Assembly: GCA_047608975.1 (NCBI GenBank)
Contig: JBLFYM010000010.1
Coordinates: forward strand, 15,040-79,039
Reading direction: 5' to 3'
DNA: 64,000 bases
Source: GCA-2715965 sp047608975
GTDB taxonomy: Bacteria > Verrucomicrobiota > Verrucomicrobiia > Limisphaerales > JAYPXF01
The translations under genes were made by a program, and so were the position numbers. Positions 46,349 to 55,626 of this stretch are shown in pieces (position 1 is the stretch's first letter; the number at the start of each line of letters is the position of its first letter). Below the pieces are notes generated by a model. It worked only from the letters and a program-made list of their open reading frames with translations, made no database searches and was not told where the DNA came from.

Positions 46349-47716
46349 ATGCGTTTGATCCTCACTCTGGCTGCGTTCCTCGTCGTGCTTTCCCCAGCCA
46401 CTTTATTGTCCGCTGCCGATCTGGTTCCGACCGCCTATGAAGGTAAGGCGAAGCGCATCATTGAGCTGGCGCGTTCGGAGGAGTTTGCGTTCCGGCGACT
46501 GGCGGAACTCTGCGACACATTTGGGCCGCGGTTCAGTGGTACGCAGAGTCTTGAAGATGCGATTGATTGGGCGCTGAAAGAATTTAAAAAGGACGGGTTT
46601 GAAAACGTACATGGTGAGAAGGTGATGGTGCCACGCTGGGTGCGCGGGAAGGAGTCCGCCACGATGCTCGAACCGCGGAAGCGAAATCTTCCGATGCTGG
46701 GACTCGGTGGCAGCATCGCCACTCCGAAGGGCGGGATCACCGCGCCGGTGTTTGTGGTTTCAAGCTTCGCTGATCTGAAGGCAAACGCCGCCAAGGCCAA
46801 AGGGAAGATCGTGCTGTTCGACGTTCCGTTCACCGAGTATCGCGCGACGGTGATGATCCGTCTCAACGGTGCGACGGAAGCAGCCAAGGTAGGCGCGGTC
46901 GCGAGCCTCATTCGTTCGGTTGGCCCATATTCGATGCAGACACCCCACACCGGCTCCATGCGTTACCAGGATGGAGTGAAGAAGATTCCCCATGCTGCGA
47001 TCACGATTGAGGACTCCACGATGCTGCACCGCATGCAGGATCGCGGGCAGAAACCAATTGTGACCTTGAAGATGTCCGCCCATCAACTGCCGGACGCTCC
47101 CTCCCGGAACATCGTCGCCGATCTCATCGGTACCGAGAAGCCGGACGAGATCGTGCTGGTGAGTGGACACTTTGACTCATGGGACGTGGGCACCGGTGCC
47201 ATGGACGACGGCGGTGGCTGTCTCGCCGCGTGGGAGGCAGCACGTCTCTTGATGAAAAACGGCCTGCGACCAAAGCGCACAATTCGCGTCGTGCTCTGGA
47301 CGAACGAGGAGAACGGCATGGCTGGCGCGAAGACTTACCGAAAGACAAATGCCGCAGATTTGAAGAACCATCTGATCGGAATCGAATCGGATGCCGGCGC
47401 TTTTAAGCCGACCGGTTTCGGATTCACCGGCAGTGAAAAGGCGATGCCCTATCTGCGTGAGATCGGCGATCTGTTGCTCCCAATCCGGAAGGCCAAACTG
47501 GCCTGGGGCTGCCGGGGCGCGGACGTGATGCAGCTCCTGTCCGGTGGCGTTCCCGCCATGCATCTCGAAGTGGATCGCGGCCGCTATTTTTGGTTTCACC
47601 ACACCGCCGCGGATACCATCGACAAACTGTCCGTGAAGGAGCTTCAGGATTGCACCGCCTACATGGCAGTCATGGCCTACGTCATCGCGGACATGCCGGA
47701 TCGTTTGCCGCGGTAG
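46349..47716 (+). CDS. Secreted M28 family metallopeptidase with PA domain
   Basis: 455 residues from the ATG at 46349; an in-frame ATG at 46310 lacks a proper signal peptide start. Signal peptide 1-24. A protease-associated (PA) insert at about 110-235 precedes the di-zinc M28 core: H274-F-D276 (SGHFDSWD), D286-D287 (MDDGGG), ENEE-type NEENG, IESDAG and the final HHTAAD. Layout resembles carboxypeptidase Q/PGCP-type aminopeptidases. Extracellular or periplasmic peptide degradation is likely. It lies 210 bp after the alpha-2-macroglobulin gene. Confidence 0.9.
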   Translation: MRLILTLAAFLVVLSPATLLSAADLVPTAYEGKAKRIIELARSEEFAFRRLAELCDTFGPRFSGTQSLEDAIDWALKEFKKDGFENVHGEKVMVPRWVRGKESATMLEPRKRNLPMLGLGGSIATPKGGITAPVFVVSSFADLKANAAKAKGKIVLFDVPFTEYRATVMIRLNGATEAAKVGAVASLIRSVGPYSMQTPHTGSMRYQDGVKKIPHAAITIEDSTMLHRMQDRGQKPIVTLKMSAHQLPDAPSRNIVADLIGTEKPDEIVLVSGHFDSWDVGTGAMDDGGGCLAAWEAARLLMKNGLRPKRTIRVVLWTNEENGMAGAKTYRKTNAADLKNHLIGIESDAGAFKPTGFGFTGSEKAMPYLREIGDLLLPIRKAKLAWGCRGADVMQLLSGGVPAMHLEVDRGRYFWFHHTAADTIDKLSVKELQDCTAYMAVMAYVIADMPDRLPR

Positions 47717-47725
47717 AACGCCGAC

Positions 47726-47745
47726 CAGCGGACTCACGTCCGCTG
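47726..47745. terminator. Hairpin between convergent M28 and cytochrome c genes
   Basis: CAGCGGAC-TCAC-GTCCGCTG is a perfect 8-bp stem with a 4-nt loop, 9 bp after the M28 stop and between convergent genes. It could serve as a bidirectional transcript end. The sequence also resembles a dispersed intergenic repeat I associate with Verrucomicrobia. Confidence 0.5.
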
Positions 47746-47844
47746 CTACCCGATTTGGTGGAATCCGGCGTGAGCCAGATCAAACTATGGGTGAACACAT
47801 GACCTCTCCCAGATCGTTCGCGATCGTGGTTCGGTGCCGGCCAG

Positions 47845-48948
47845 CTACTTTGCGCGGAGTCTGGCGAGGTATTCGACGAGATCGACGAGATCCTGTTCGG
47901 ACATCATTTGCTGTAGGCCGTTGGGCATGGTCGAGAGTTTGGATTTCCGTTGAGTGAGGATCTCGGCGCGCTTCACCTGATTGACGATTCCTCCGACGGT
48001 TTTGATTGATACTAGTTCCTTCGTTTCGCTTACCAGCAGGCCGTAGTATTCGTCACCCGATTTTGTTTCCACGGTCCAGGATTCATAGCCCATGAGGATT
48101 CCGGCGTTGGGGGCGAGAATGGATTCGTAGAGGGCTTCGCGTGTAAGTTTGGAGCCGACCTCCGAAAGGGCCGGGCCGAAATCAATGCCCTCGCCGTTCA
48201 CCTGATGGCAACGGTTGCACATGACGGTTTCACGATTGAAGACGGATTTGCCGCGAACCGCGTCGCCTTTGCGACGCGACAATTCCGCGATGGGAGGGAA
48301 GGCCTTGCCGGCGCGTCCTTTCGGCAATGGCAACAGTTTGGCTACCTCGTTCCGAATCGATTCCCAGCGCACGGTGTTCAGTTCCATCGCCGTGGAAAGT
48401 TTTACGACTTCGTCCAGTGTTCCCGCCTTTGCCCGTTGGATCAATCGGCCTGCTCCCTGTTTAAATTTTGCGAGCGCTCGGACTGCTGCTTTGCGGAGTG
48501 GAGGCGGTCGGTCGGTGTCATCCAATACTTCGGTCAACAAAAGTACGGTGGCTCCGCTCAAGGTGTTCCCCACTGCCTCAAGCAGACGAGTGCCTTCCGG
48601 GACAGTTCGTTTGCGTAGTGCATTCTGAATGAGTTTCTCACCCTTGTTCTCCAGCATGACCCGGATGGCATCCACGCCCGGGTTGCTGTTGGGGGCAGCG
48701 ATGGCGAGTTCGAGCAGGTCGGCGTTGCGGTCCCTCAACCGGAACACCTTCACCAGTTCGACAAAGCGTCCCGTGCCCCGGGTGGCGTCCAATACCTGGG
48801 TCAATGCTGCCTGAAGACGCGGGTTGGCATTTACCTTCTCCGGTCCGAGGCGGGTGAGCGCGCCGATCAGGGTATCCAGTTTTTCAGGCGGGATCTCTGC
48901 GCTGATCGCGGAGGTGATCAAGAGCAGCAGACAGAGGAATGAACGCAT
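47845..48948 (-). CDS. Secreted cytochrome c protein (PVC-type heme-binding)
   Basis: 367 residues, signal peptide 1-17. The middle is helical, HEAT-like (about 25-225). The C-terminal c-type cytochrome domain has the single heme motif CNRCH from Cys244 (nt 48205-48219), followed by FGPALSEVGSKLTREALYESILAPNAGI and the distal TMPNGLQQMMSEQDLVDLVEYLARL, where Met supplies the sixth ligand. This is the same heme-domain type as at the end of the protein at 3-3644. Last of four same-strand genes, 20 bp after the PA14 gene. Confidence 0.88.
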   Translation of the reverse strand: MRSFLCLLLLITSAISAEIPPEKLDTLIGALTRLGPEKVNANPRLQAALTQVLDATRGTGRFVELVKVFRLRDRNADLLELAIAAPNSNPGVDAIRVMLENKGEKLIQNALRKRTVPEGTRLLEAVGNTLSGATVLLLTEVLDDTDRPPPLRKAAVRALAKFKQGAGRLIQRAKAGTLDEVVKLSTAMELNTVRWESIRNEVAKLLPLPKGRAGKAFPPIAELSRRKGDAVRGKSVFNRETVMCNRCHQVNGEGIDFGPALSEVGSKLTREALYESILAPNAGILMGYESWTVETKSGDEYYGLLVSETKELVSIKTVGGIVNQVKRAEILTQRKSKLSTMPNGLQQMMSEQDLVDLVEYLARLRAK

Positions 48949-48968
48949 GAAGCGAAACGGGAGGGGAA

Positions 48969-50924
48969 TTACCGAAGTTCGGTTTCTTTGCGGGCCACGA
49001 CTTTGGCCATCGCGGCGGCTTCAGTGCGGGTATGGCTGGTCACCTGCGATTTGAGATAGTCGCGCTTTTTGCGCGCTGAATCCATGTCGCGCTTCCGCCG
49101 GTCGCGATCGGATTTGCGGCGGGAGAGATCGCGCTTGAGCTTGGAGACCGAAGCGGTCGTCTGGTTGCGTTTGTTGGTAACCTCTTTTTGTTCGGCGTTG
49201 TGTTTCTTGACGGCCTCGGCGGTGGCTTTCACGTCCTGTTCAACTTTGACCAGCTTGGCCTTCAACGCTTTGAGTGTTTTCTCGTGCGCCTTCGTCGTGT
49301 AGCGACGCATCTGAGTCTGAAGATCGCGCATGGTGCCGGTGGCGCGTCGGGCATTGCTGGCGGCCTTGGAAACGGCGGACCTGGCGCGGCTGTAGTCTTG
49401 GGAGAGGCGTCGGCTTAGGGAATTGGTTTCGTTGTAGCCCTTGAACAAGACCTCGTACCGGGCGAGGGATTCGGTGTAGGTCAGACCGGCTGCGGCGTAT
49501 TTCTCTTCCGCCGCTTCAAGCTGGCTGCGGTAGTCGGCGAGTTTCGCTTTGGCGAGCTTCAAGGCCGCGTCCTCGGCGCGCATCTTCGATTCGACCGAAC
49601 CTTTGTCCCGGCTTCGTTTGTCTTTTTCCCGCTGGGCGAGTTTGCGCAGGTTGTCGGTCTGTCGCCGATCCGTACTGGCGCTTGGAGTGGTTATCAGCTT
49701 CTCGGCGTGAATCGAATCAGGTCCAAGATTGACTCCGCTGGGAAAGAGTTCCGGGGCGCTACCCATCGCGATTCGGTGGACCTGCGTCAGGGGAACCTCG
49801 AAGTTTTTAAGGATCGATCCGGAAACGCTCACCGAGTCTTCACCGACGGTCAGCTCGGTCCCCAGCAGTAGGGAGCCATCCAACAGCTGGATGCGATAGC
49901 TCGCGGTGTCCGGGGCGGGAACGCGGAGTTGGAGCGCCATGGTTTCGTATTTGGTGTCCAGGGTCTGATATCCGAAAAGCAGTGAACTGAGTTTCAGGTT
50001 GCCGCGCTCCAGGCTCTTGAATTCGCCATCCACGAAATCGCCACCGACCATCAACGCACCGGGTCGCTGAGGGCGAACCTTCACGGCGGTGTGAAGGGGA
50101 ATATCGCGAAAGACGATCCGGGCAACGTTCACCGTGGAAATGGTCACGTCACTGAACGGCTTCTCCAAAACCACCGCGGTGTCGTTCGCACGATGGACCC
50201 GGGCAGCAAGAAAGGTTCCGTCGCGGAGAACCACGCCGACCCGGAGACCCGTCTGTGACAGACTCGGCGCGTTGTATCCGGACAGGGCACCAGGCGGCGG
50301 AAATAGTTCCAGCGTGCCGAGGTTCTGCCGTTTGTGCTCCGGGCCCTCCCATTGCACCTGAACGATGGAATCGCCGGTGGACTCGTAGTATTCGATCTGG
50401 ATCTCGTGGCGTTTGCCGGCTTCGAGTTGGACCTTCGTTTTATCCTCGGTCACAGCGTGTTCCGACCAGTTGTTGATCAACTGCTTGCCGTTGATCGTGA
50501 GGCGAACGCCGTCGTCGGATTCGGTGAAGAAGCGGTGGTCACCGGTGTGGGGAACCTCAAATGTTCCGGTCCAACGGACGCTGAAATGCTCGTCACGCCA
50601 GCCTTTGAAAGGACTGCCTGTCTTCCAATTGAAATAGACGTCCTGGTCCACGCGGGTGCGATTCGGTCCATCGAGGTTGGTGCGTTCAAAATAGGTCCCC
50701 AGCAAACCGGAGCCGGACTTGAATTGCTCCCGAAACGATTCCGACCAGATCGGGTCTTGCGCCTGAATCTCAACTGAACGGTTCGCACTGGGTACGACGA
50801 GTTCCGAGTTACCCTTGGCATCGGTCAGCAACAGCCCCTGGCCGGCAATGAACGCGAGCTCGCCTTCGATCTGGGTGCCGTTGGTGCGCGTGACGATTCC
50901 CGCCTGCAGCTCGGCCGCGACCAC
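48969..50924 (-). CDS. PA14-domain protein with long coiled coil; N-terminus probably frameshifted
   Basis: 651 residues from a GTG at 50924. The order is a short N-terminal domain, a PA14 domain (about 65-205: GLLGTYFERTNLDGP, HFSVRWTGTFEVPHTGDHRFF, DDGVRLTINGKQLINNWSEH), a beta-rich part (205-410) and a lysine/alanine-rich coiled coil (about 415-651). The residues before the GTG read TARLAIAAVV, the core of a signal peptide, but that frame has no start. An ATG at 50970 (MKRLFSS) lies one frame off. A one-base shift would join them into a normal secretion signal. Same operon as the cytochrome and squalene-cyclase-like genes. Confidence 0.75.
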   Translation of the reverse strand: MVAAELQAGIVTRTNGTQIEGELAFIAGQGLLLTDAKGNSELVVPSANRSVEIQAQDPIWSESFREQFKSGSGLLGTYFERTNLDGPNRTRVDQDVYFNWKTGSPFKGWRDEHFSVRWTGTFEVPHTGDHRFFTESDDGVRLTINGKQLINNWSEHAVTEDKTKVQLEAGKRHEIQIEYYESTGDSIVQVQWEGPEHKRQNLGTLELFPPPGALSGYNAPSLSQTGLRVGVVLRDGTFLAARVHRANDTAVVLEKPFSDVTISTVNVARIVFRDIPLHTAVKVRPQRPGALMVGGDFVDGEFKSLERGNLKLSSLLFGYQTLDTKYETMALQLRVPAPDTASYRIQLLDGSLLLGTELTVGEDSVSVSGSILKNFEVPLTQVHRIAMGSAPELFPSGVNLGPDSIHAEKLITTPSASTDRRQTDNLRKLAQREKDKRSRDKGSVESKMRAEDAALKLAKAKLADYRSQLEAAEEKYAAAGLTYTESLARYEVLFKGYNETNSLSRRLSQDYSRARSAVSKAASNARRATGTMRDLQTQMRRYTTKAHEKTLKALKAKLVKVEQDVKATAEAVKKHNAEQKEVTNKRNQTTASVSKLKRDLSRRKSDRDRRKRDMDSARKKRDYLKSQVTSHTRTEAAAMAKVVARKETELR

Positions 50925-50977
50925 GGCCGCGATTGCCAGGCGGGCGGTGGGAAGAGAACAGCCTTTTCATTGGATTT

Positions 50978-52018
50978 CTACCGCTGGTAAAGCGGGATGT
51001 AGTTGTAGGGCATGGAAAGAATCATGGTGTAGACCGCCGTGGTGAAATTGGTTCCCACCCCGCCTCGGCCACGGGCTTCCCAATAGGCCATGCCCTTTTC
51101 TTCGACGACCTGGCTGAGCAGGATCTTCTTCACGTCGTCGTACCATTTCTTCCAGATCTGTCCGCCGATCATGTAGTGGGCGGGGGCGGCGTAAAAGTTG
51201 CCGTAGGTGAACCACTCATGATCCTCGCGTTGGGTCTCGAAGAGAAACTTGGAACCGGCCGCCACCATCGGATCTTCATACAAGCCACAGACCTGCAGTG
51301 AATAGATGGCCGCCGCCGTCCGGGCGAATCCTGCCTCGCGATTGGGCTGGTAGCAGAACCCACCTTCGCCCGGTTTGTAGCAGCGCTTCACATAGGCAAC
51401 GGCGTCGTCGATGGTTTTCTGAGGGACTTCCAAGCCGGCGTTCTTCGCCGCGCGAATGGCGACGAGTTGGAGAACGGTCACGGAAATATCGGCGTCCTTG
51501 GCAATCGGGCGATAACGCCAACCGCCGTGGTGCTGATCCTGATCGGCCTGCGCACTGACGATCAGGCGCACGACGCGCTGCACCTTGCTGCGAATCACGG
51601 GCGAGCGGGATTGTCCGTAGAGCTCGGCGAGCGCGATCGTGGCAATGCCGTGGGAATACATGTATTGGCCGTCCCGACCGCTGCCGTAGAGCCCCTCCGG
51701 TGAAATCAATTCCAACAGATAGTTCATGCCGTCCGTGACGTTCTTGCCGTATTCTCCCTCGCCCGGAAGGTGACCGGCAGCCTGGAATGCCATGAGGACG
51801 TAACCGGTCATGGCGGTGGTGTATTTCTTGCGATCATCGGAGGCGCTCCATGACCCGTTCGGCATCTGCCGGGAGGCGAGATACTTCAACGCGCCGGCTA
51901 CGATCCGCTCGGTCTTCTTGTCGACGGTCACGGAGTTCTGATCGACGGGGGCAGCCGGGGTTGGCGTTGGCTGCGCGATCATCAGGAGCGCGATCGTGGC
52001 GCAGAAGCACTTCATCAT
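50978..52018 (-). CDS. Secreted prenyltransferase/squalene-cyclase-repeat protein
   Basis: 346 residues from the ATG at 52018, which starts a signal peptide (KCFCATIALLMIAQ); longer in-frame starts exist up to 52072. The mature part is an alpha/alpha-toroid with repeats of the type LASRQMPNGSWS, GLYGSGRDGQYMYSHGIATIALAEL, HHGGWRY, EGGFCYQPN and WFTYGNFYAAPAHYMIGGQIW. The DxDD motif of true squalene-hopene cyclases is not visible, so a binding or scaffold role is more likely than terpene cyclisation. Follows the coiled-coil gene by 90 bp. Confidence 0.82.
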   Translation of the reverse strand: MMKCFCATIALLMIAQPTPTPAAPVDQNSVTVDKKTERIVAGALKYLASRQMPNGSWSASDDRKKYTTAMTGYVLMAFQAAGHLPGEGEYGKNVTDGMNYLLELISPEGLYGSGRDGQYMYSHGIATIALAELYGQSRSPVIRSKVQRVVRLIVSAQADQDQHHGGWRYRPIAKDADISVTVLQLVAIRAAKNAGLEVPQKTIDDAVAYVKRCYKPGEGGFCYQPNREAGFARTAAAIYSLQVCGLYEDPMVAAGSKFLFETQREDHEWFTYGNFYAAPAHYMIGGQIWKKWYDDVKKILLSQVVEEKGMAYWEARGRGGVGTNFTTAVYTMILSMPYNYIPLYQR

Positions 52019-52108
52019 GGTGGTCGAAAGTTCGCTGCGGAAGCGCGGGGGTGCGTTCATCTGAGTTCGCAATGCGTAGATCGTGGGTCGTGGTCGAGTG
52101 GAATTGGT

Positions 52109-55100
52109 TCAGCGGGAACTGCGGCTGGCCTGATCGGAAAGGTTCTTGAGGTACTGCTCAACAAGCGGTCCAAATTCTTCCGGGTAACTCTCGCCCAGAG
52201 ATTGCAGGATCGCGTTGCGTTCGCGGGCCGGCAAGCCGATGAAAGTATTGCGGTCGGCGACCTTGCGGAGGCGACCGTCGGCTCCGCCTTTGCCATTAAA
52301 ATTCCCTTTGTCGCCGTTGCCCTCGCCTTCCTTGCTGTCTGACTTCGGCTTGCTCTTGCCCGGGCCCTTGGCGTCGCCCTTGCCCTTTTGTTCGCTCTCA
52401 CCTTTGCCGCCTTCGCCTTGGGCCATCTGCTGTTCGCTGTTGTTCCCCAGACCTTTCTGAGCGAGGGCGAGTGCGGCAGCGGCTTTGTTCAGCGAGTCTT
52501 GGGCAGATTGAGCGCTGGCCTGCGCGGGGCTGGCGTCGCCCGAGCTGGCTTTGGCCGAGGCTTCGGTGAGGGCCTGTTGCGCTGCGCGGAGAGAAAGTTG
52601 CGCATCCATCGGCAACATGCTGATGGCACCGCTGGTGAGGGGAGAGATCATCTCGTTGGCCGCATCGAGCGGCTCGGCTGCCGTTTGCGGTTCGGTCTTG
52701 GCGAGCTGGGTGGCAATCGCGGCGAGGTCTCCCTGTTCCTTCGCAAGTTGGGCGGCGCTGGGTTTCTGCGCATCCGCTGCAGCGGCGGGAGATTGGCCGT
52801 CCTTGGCAGGTGAAGCGGCGGCGGGTGGGGAGTTCGCGGCGGGTTTGCCATTGGTTGAGGGCTCGGCCTGTCCGGGTGTAGCATTCCCGGCGGGCGAGGC
52901 CGGGGTTGCGGATTCTGACTTGGCGGCTGCCTGCAGATGTTTCTGAGCCTTGGCCATTTCGCCGATCGCAGCGATCACATCTTTTGATTCCAGCTTTTCC
53001 GCGGCCTTCTTGGTTGCGGCTTTCGCTGCCATCAGCGCGGCGGATTCAGGTTTTGCTTTTGCCTTCTCTGCCACCAGACCAGCGAGCTTCTCCTGCTCGG
53101 CCTTGACGAGATCGCTGAGCGAGGCGGGACGTTCCAAATCACTCACCGCTTTGTTCACCAGGAGTTGTGCTGCGGAAACCTGTTCGGAAGCTTGAGCCAG
53201 AAGATCCGGTTTGTTTTCCTCGGGTTTCCCGAGTGCCTTGGCCAGCTCTTCCTGCTTCTGATCAATGTTCTGTTTGGCGGTCAGCAGATTCTCCAGTGCG
53301 CGACCCTGCTCCTTGCGGGCGACGGCAGCGTCCGGCTTCTGAAGTTCTTTTTTGGCGTTGCCCATGTCGTTGCTCGCCGTGGCCAGATTGCGGGCGGCCT
53401 GAGGTGCGGTCTGCGCAGCCTCCTGAGCGGCGGCTTCGGTCTGACCGGCCAGTTTTCCCTGTGGTGCCGCTTGAGCGAGAGCCTGTCGTTTGCCTTCGGC
53501 ATCGGGTATCTGGGCGGCCTTGGCGGTCTGGAGCTGAACTTTCTGCTGATCCTGAATCAGCTCGCTGACTTTCTTGCTCAGGGCATCGAGCTTGGCCATC
53601 TGCTCTTCGGCTTTCTCCAGCGTGGCAACTTCTTGCGCAAGTTCGGATTCGGCGCGTTTGAGAGCATCGGCCGCAGCCTGCTGCGCTCGCGGCGCGGTGA
53701 GTTTCTTGGCCAGGGTGTCCGCTGCCTTGCTCATCTGCTTTGAAGCCTCGGCAAGTGACTCGGCGGCATTCTTGGCGAGCGGGATCGCCTTGGCGTGCGC
53801 GTCCTGAGTGAGAGCCTTGAGGGTTTGCTGATGGGCGGCGTGTTTGGGGAGTTGATCGCTTTTGGCGTCGCTCACGAGATTGGCCGCAGCTTTGGCATCT
53901 TCCTGCTTCTGGGAAAGTTCCTGAACCTCGGCCAACAGTTTTTTCAGTTTGGAAATCTTGTCGTCCGAGTCCTCACTGGCTTCCTCGGCTTCAGCGATCT
54001 TTTTCACGAGGGCCACCTTGGCTGCCTCCATCTTTTCCAAGGCTTCCTTCTGCTTGGCGACAGCGGGCGCTTCGCCGGCCGCATTCCGATCTCGCGAGCT
54101 GACGTTCGCGCTGATTTTGGATCGGGCTTCCTGAAGGTGATCGATGGATTCTTTCAATTCGCTGGCGGCGATCGGGGCGAGCTCGGCGATGTCTTCGCTG
54201 ATCATGGCCGTTTCATCGACGACCTGCATCTGCCGTTTCTCAACCTCATCACGCAGGTCTTCGTCCTTCTTGGTAGCGGCCAGCTGTTTCGTTTCCTCAA
54301 CGAGGACCTCCTGCTTGACCATGGTTTTCTGGAGTTCCTTGAGGGCTTCCTTGAGGGTGGTCATCGCGTCGCGATCGGGACGTAGGAGACGGGAAAGCTC
54401 GACGAAGATATCGCGCGCCCGTTGTTCGTTACCGGCGGCGCTGGTCAGGCGGGATTCTTTCAGGTCCTCGGTGGCGTTGGCGACGATGGTTCCCAGTTCG
54501 CTCTCTTTCGCCCGGGCCACGGCGGCGCGGGGTTTCTCGGCAGGTAGACCGTCCATCTTGCCGACGACCTCGTAGAGCTTTTTCAGGAGGATCGAGGTCT
54601 CGGCGTGAATCGTGGATTGTTCAGTGGCCTGCAATTGCAGGGAGATTCGGTGAGACTCTTTGCTGCGGCGGGCATCGCGGCCGAGGGTTGCCTTGTACAG
54701 GGCCACCGTCTCGCTCATGTTCACGCCTTGGCGGCGAGCCAGCGCCCGAAAACGCCGCGCGATTTCACGCAGGATCTGTTGACGCTCATATTCGAGAAGC
54801 AGATGACGGAGCTGCACGATGATGCTCTTCTGGCCGGCATAGGCGTTCAGGGTGTTCTCGCTGGATTTGCTCGGATCAGTCGTGTTCCGGGCGGATTGGA
54901 GGAGCGTGATGACCTTGCGGATCTCTTCCTGGGTGAGTTCTCCGAGCACGCTGCGAATCGCCTTGAGCACGGATACGTCGTCGCCGGAGAGGCCGTTGCG
55001 TTCGTATTCGTCGATGATGATGTCCAGCTGGGCGCCGACGCGACCGGTGGTGTCCTTGATCTGTTCCTGACGGAGTTCCTGTTGTAGGAGCAGATCGGTG

Positions 55101-55189
55101 GGGTTGAGGGTGGTTTCAGCGAGCGACGCGATGGGGACAATCACGCCCAGAAAAAGCGCGCCGATGGTGAGTTGGAGAAAGCGTGACAT
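52109..55189 (-). CDS. Giant secreted coiled-coil protein
   Basis: 1,026 residues from the ATG at 55189, which begins a signal peptide (LTIGALFLGVIVPIASLA). Almost the whole mature chain is Ala/Lys/Glu/Gln-rich helical coiled coil (about 60-930). A low-complexity stretch with Gly/Lys/Ser and short acidic patches (about 930-975) and a compact C-terminal helical segment follow (RNTFIGLPARERNAILQSLGESYPEEFGPLV). The tail is reminiscent of the periplasmic parts of DUF4175-like proteins, but I could not assign a family. First gene of the four-gene operon. Probably an envelope structural or spacer protein (inference). Confidence 0.75.
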   Translation of the reverse strand: MSRFLQLTIGALFLGVIVPIASLAETTLNPTDLLLQQELRQEQIKDTTGRVGAQLDIIIDEYERNGLSGDDVSVLKAIRSVLGELTQEEIRKVITLLQSARNTTDPSKSSENTLNAYAGQKSIIVQLRHLLLEYERQQILREIARRFRALARRQGVNMSETVALYKATLGRDARRSKESHRISLQLQATEQSTIHAETSILLKKLYEVVGKMDGLPAEKPRAAVARAKESELGTIVANATEDLKESRLTSAAGNEQRARDIFVELSRLLRPDRDAMTTLKEALKELQKTMVKQEVLVEETKQLAATKKDEDLRDEVEKRQMQVVDETAMISEDIAELAPIAASELKESIDHLQEARSKISANVSSRDRNAAGEAPAVAKQKEALEKMEAAKVALVKKIAEAEEASEDSDDKISKLKKLLAEVQELSQKQEDAKAAANLVSDAKSDQLPKHAAHQQTLKALTQDAHAKAIPLAKNAAESLAEASKQMSKAADTLAKKLTAPRAQQAAADALKRAESELAQEVATLEKAEEQMAKLDALSKKVSELIQDQQKVQLQTAKAAQIPDAEGKRQALAQAAPQGKLAGQTEAAAQEAAQTAPQAARNLATASNDMGNAKKELQKPDAAVARKEQGRALENLLTAKQNIDQKQEELAKALGKPEENKPDLLAQASEQVSAAQLLVNKAVSDLERPASLSDLVKAEQEKLAGLVAEKAKAKPESAALMAAKAATKKAAEKLESKDVIAAIGEMAKAQKHLQAAAKSESATPASPAGNATPGQAEPSTNGKPAANSPPAAASPAKDGQSPAAAADAQKPSAAQLAKEQGDLAAIATQLAKTEPQTAAEPLDAANEMISPLTSGAISMLPMDAQLSLRAAQQALTEASAKASSGDASPAQASAQSAQDSLNKAAAALALAQKGLGNNSEQQMAQGEGGKGESEQKGKGDAKGPGKSKPKSDSKEGEGNGDKGNFNGKGGADGRLRKVADRNTFIGLPARERNAILQSLGESYPEEFGPLVEQYLKNLSDQASRSSR

Positions 55190-55353
55190 TACAAAAACGG
55201 TCTGATCAACGGTTACAGTGTGAGCCCTGATCCGACTCGCCAACTGAGCGGCCTATTCTATCGGGCTTTACAGGGCGGGCAATGATGAATGCCGGTGCTG
55301 GCCCCTCGGGTGTGATAACCGGGCCCGGCATGAGCGCCTCGCACAACAATGAC

Positions 55354-55371
55354 ATCCGTGATGTCACGGAT
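55354..55371. promoter_or_regulatory. Perfect 8+8 palindrome
   Basis: ATCCGTGA-TG-TCACGGAT, a perfect inverted repeat in the divergent region, about 165 bp upstream of the coiled-coil operon start. It could be an operator; no binding protein can be named. Confidence 0.35.
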
Positions 55372-55609
55372 AAAAACGCCCCGACCAGCGCGTTCTACAT
55401 CCTCGAAGCCGCGTTCGCTCCCGGACCTTGAACACGGTTCACTCACGAGACGTTGCCTCAGACCGACGAGAAAACAGTTAAGATCCGTTGAAGTCCACAC
55501 GGTAGACGCGCCCGGCCCCGTGAGCGCCTACCGGGGACAGCTGACGATCCACTGGAGGCTGGCCACCTTTGCATTGAGAAGTCTGCTTTTCTCGGTCAAT
55601 TTGACAGCC

Positions 55610-55626
55610 GGTAGCAAAATGCTACC
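55610..55626. promoter_or_regulatory. Putative operator of the ParD-like/zeta operon
   Basis: GGTAGCA-AAA-TGCTACC is a perfect 7+7 inverted repeat ending 7 bp before the antitoxin ATG (55634), with a TTGACA hexamer at 55601-55606 just upstream. The position fits autorepression by the antitoxin. Confidence 0.45.

Noticed and set aside
50978..52018. Functional squalene-hopene cyclase for hopanoid synthesis
   Set aside because: The protein is short, secreted and lacks the DxDD catalytic motif; only the toroid repeat is shared.
55282..55431. 49-codon open frame upstream of the ParD-like gene
   Set aside because: Composition is protein-like, but there is no clear ribosome binding site, homology or context; it also contains the palindrome at 55354-55371.
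55258..55500. 80-codon minus-strand frame in the same divergent region
   Set aside because: It overlaps the regulatory palindrome and contains no recognisable domain.
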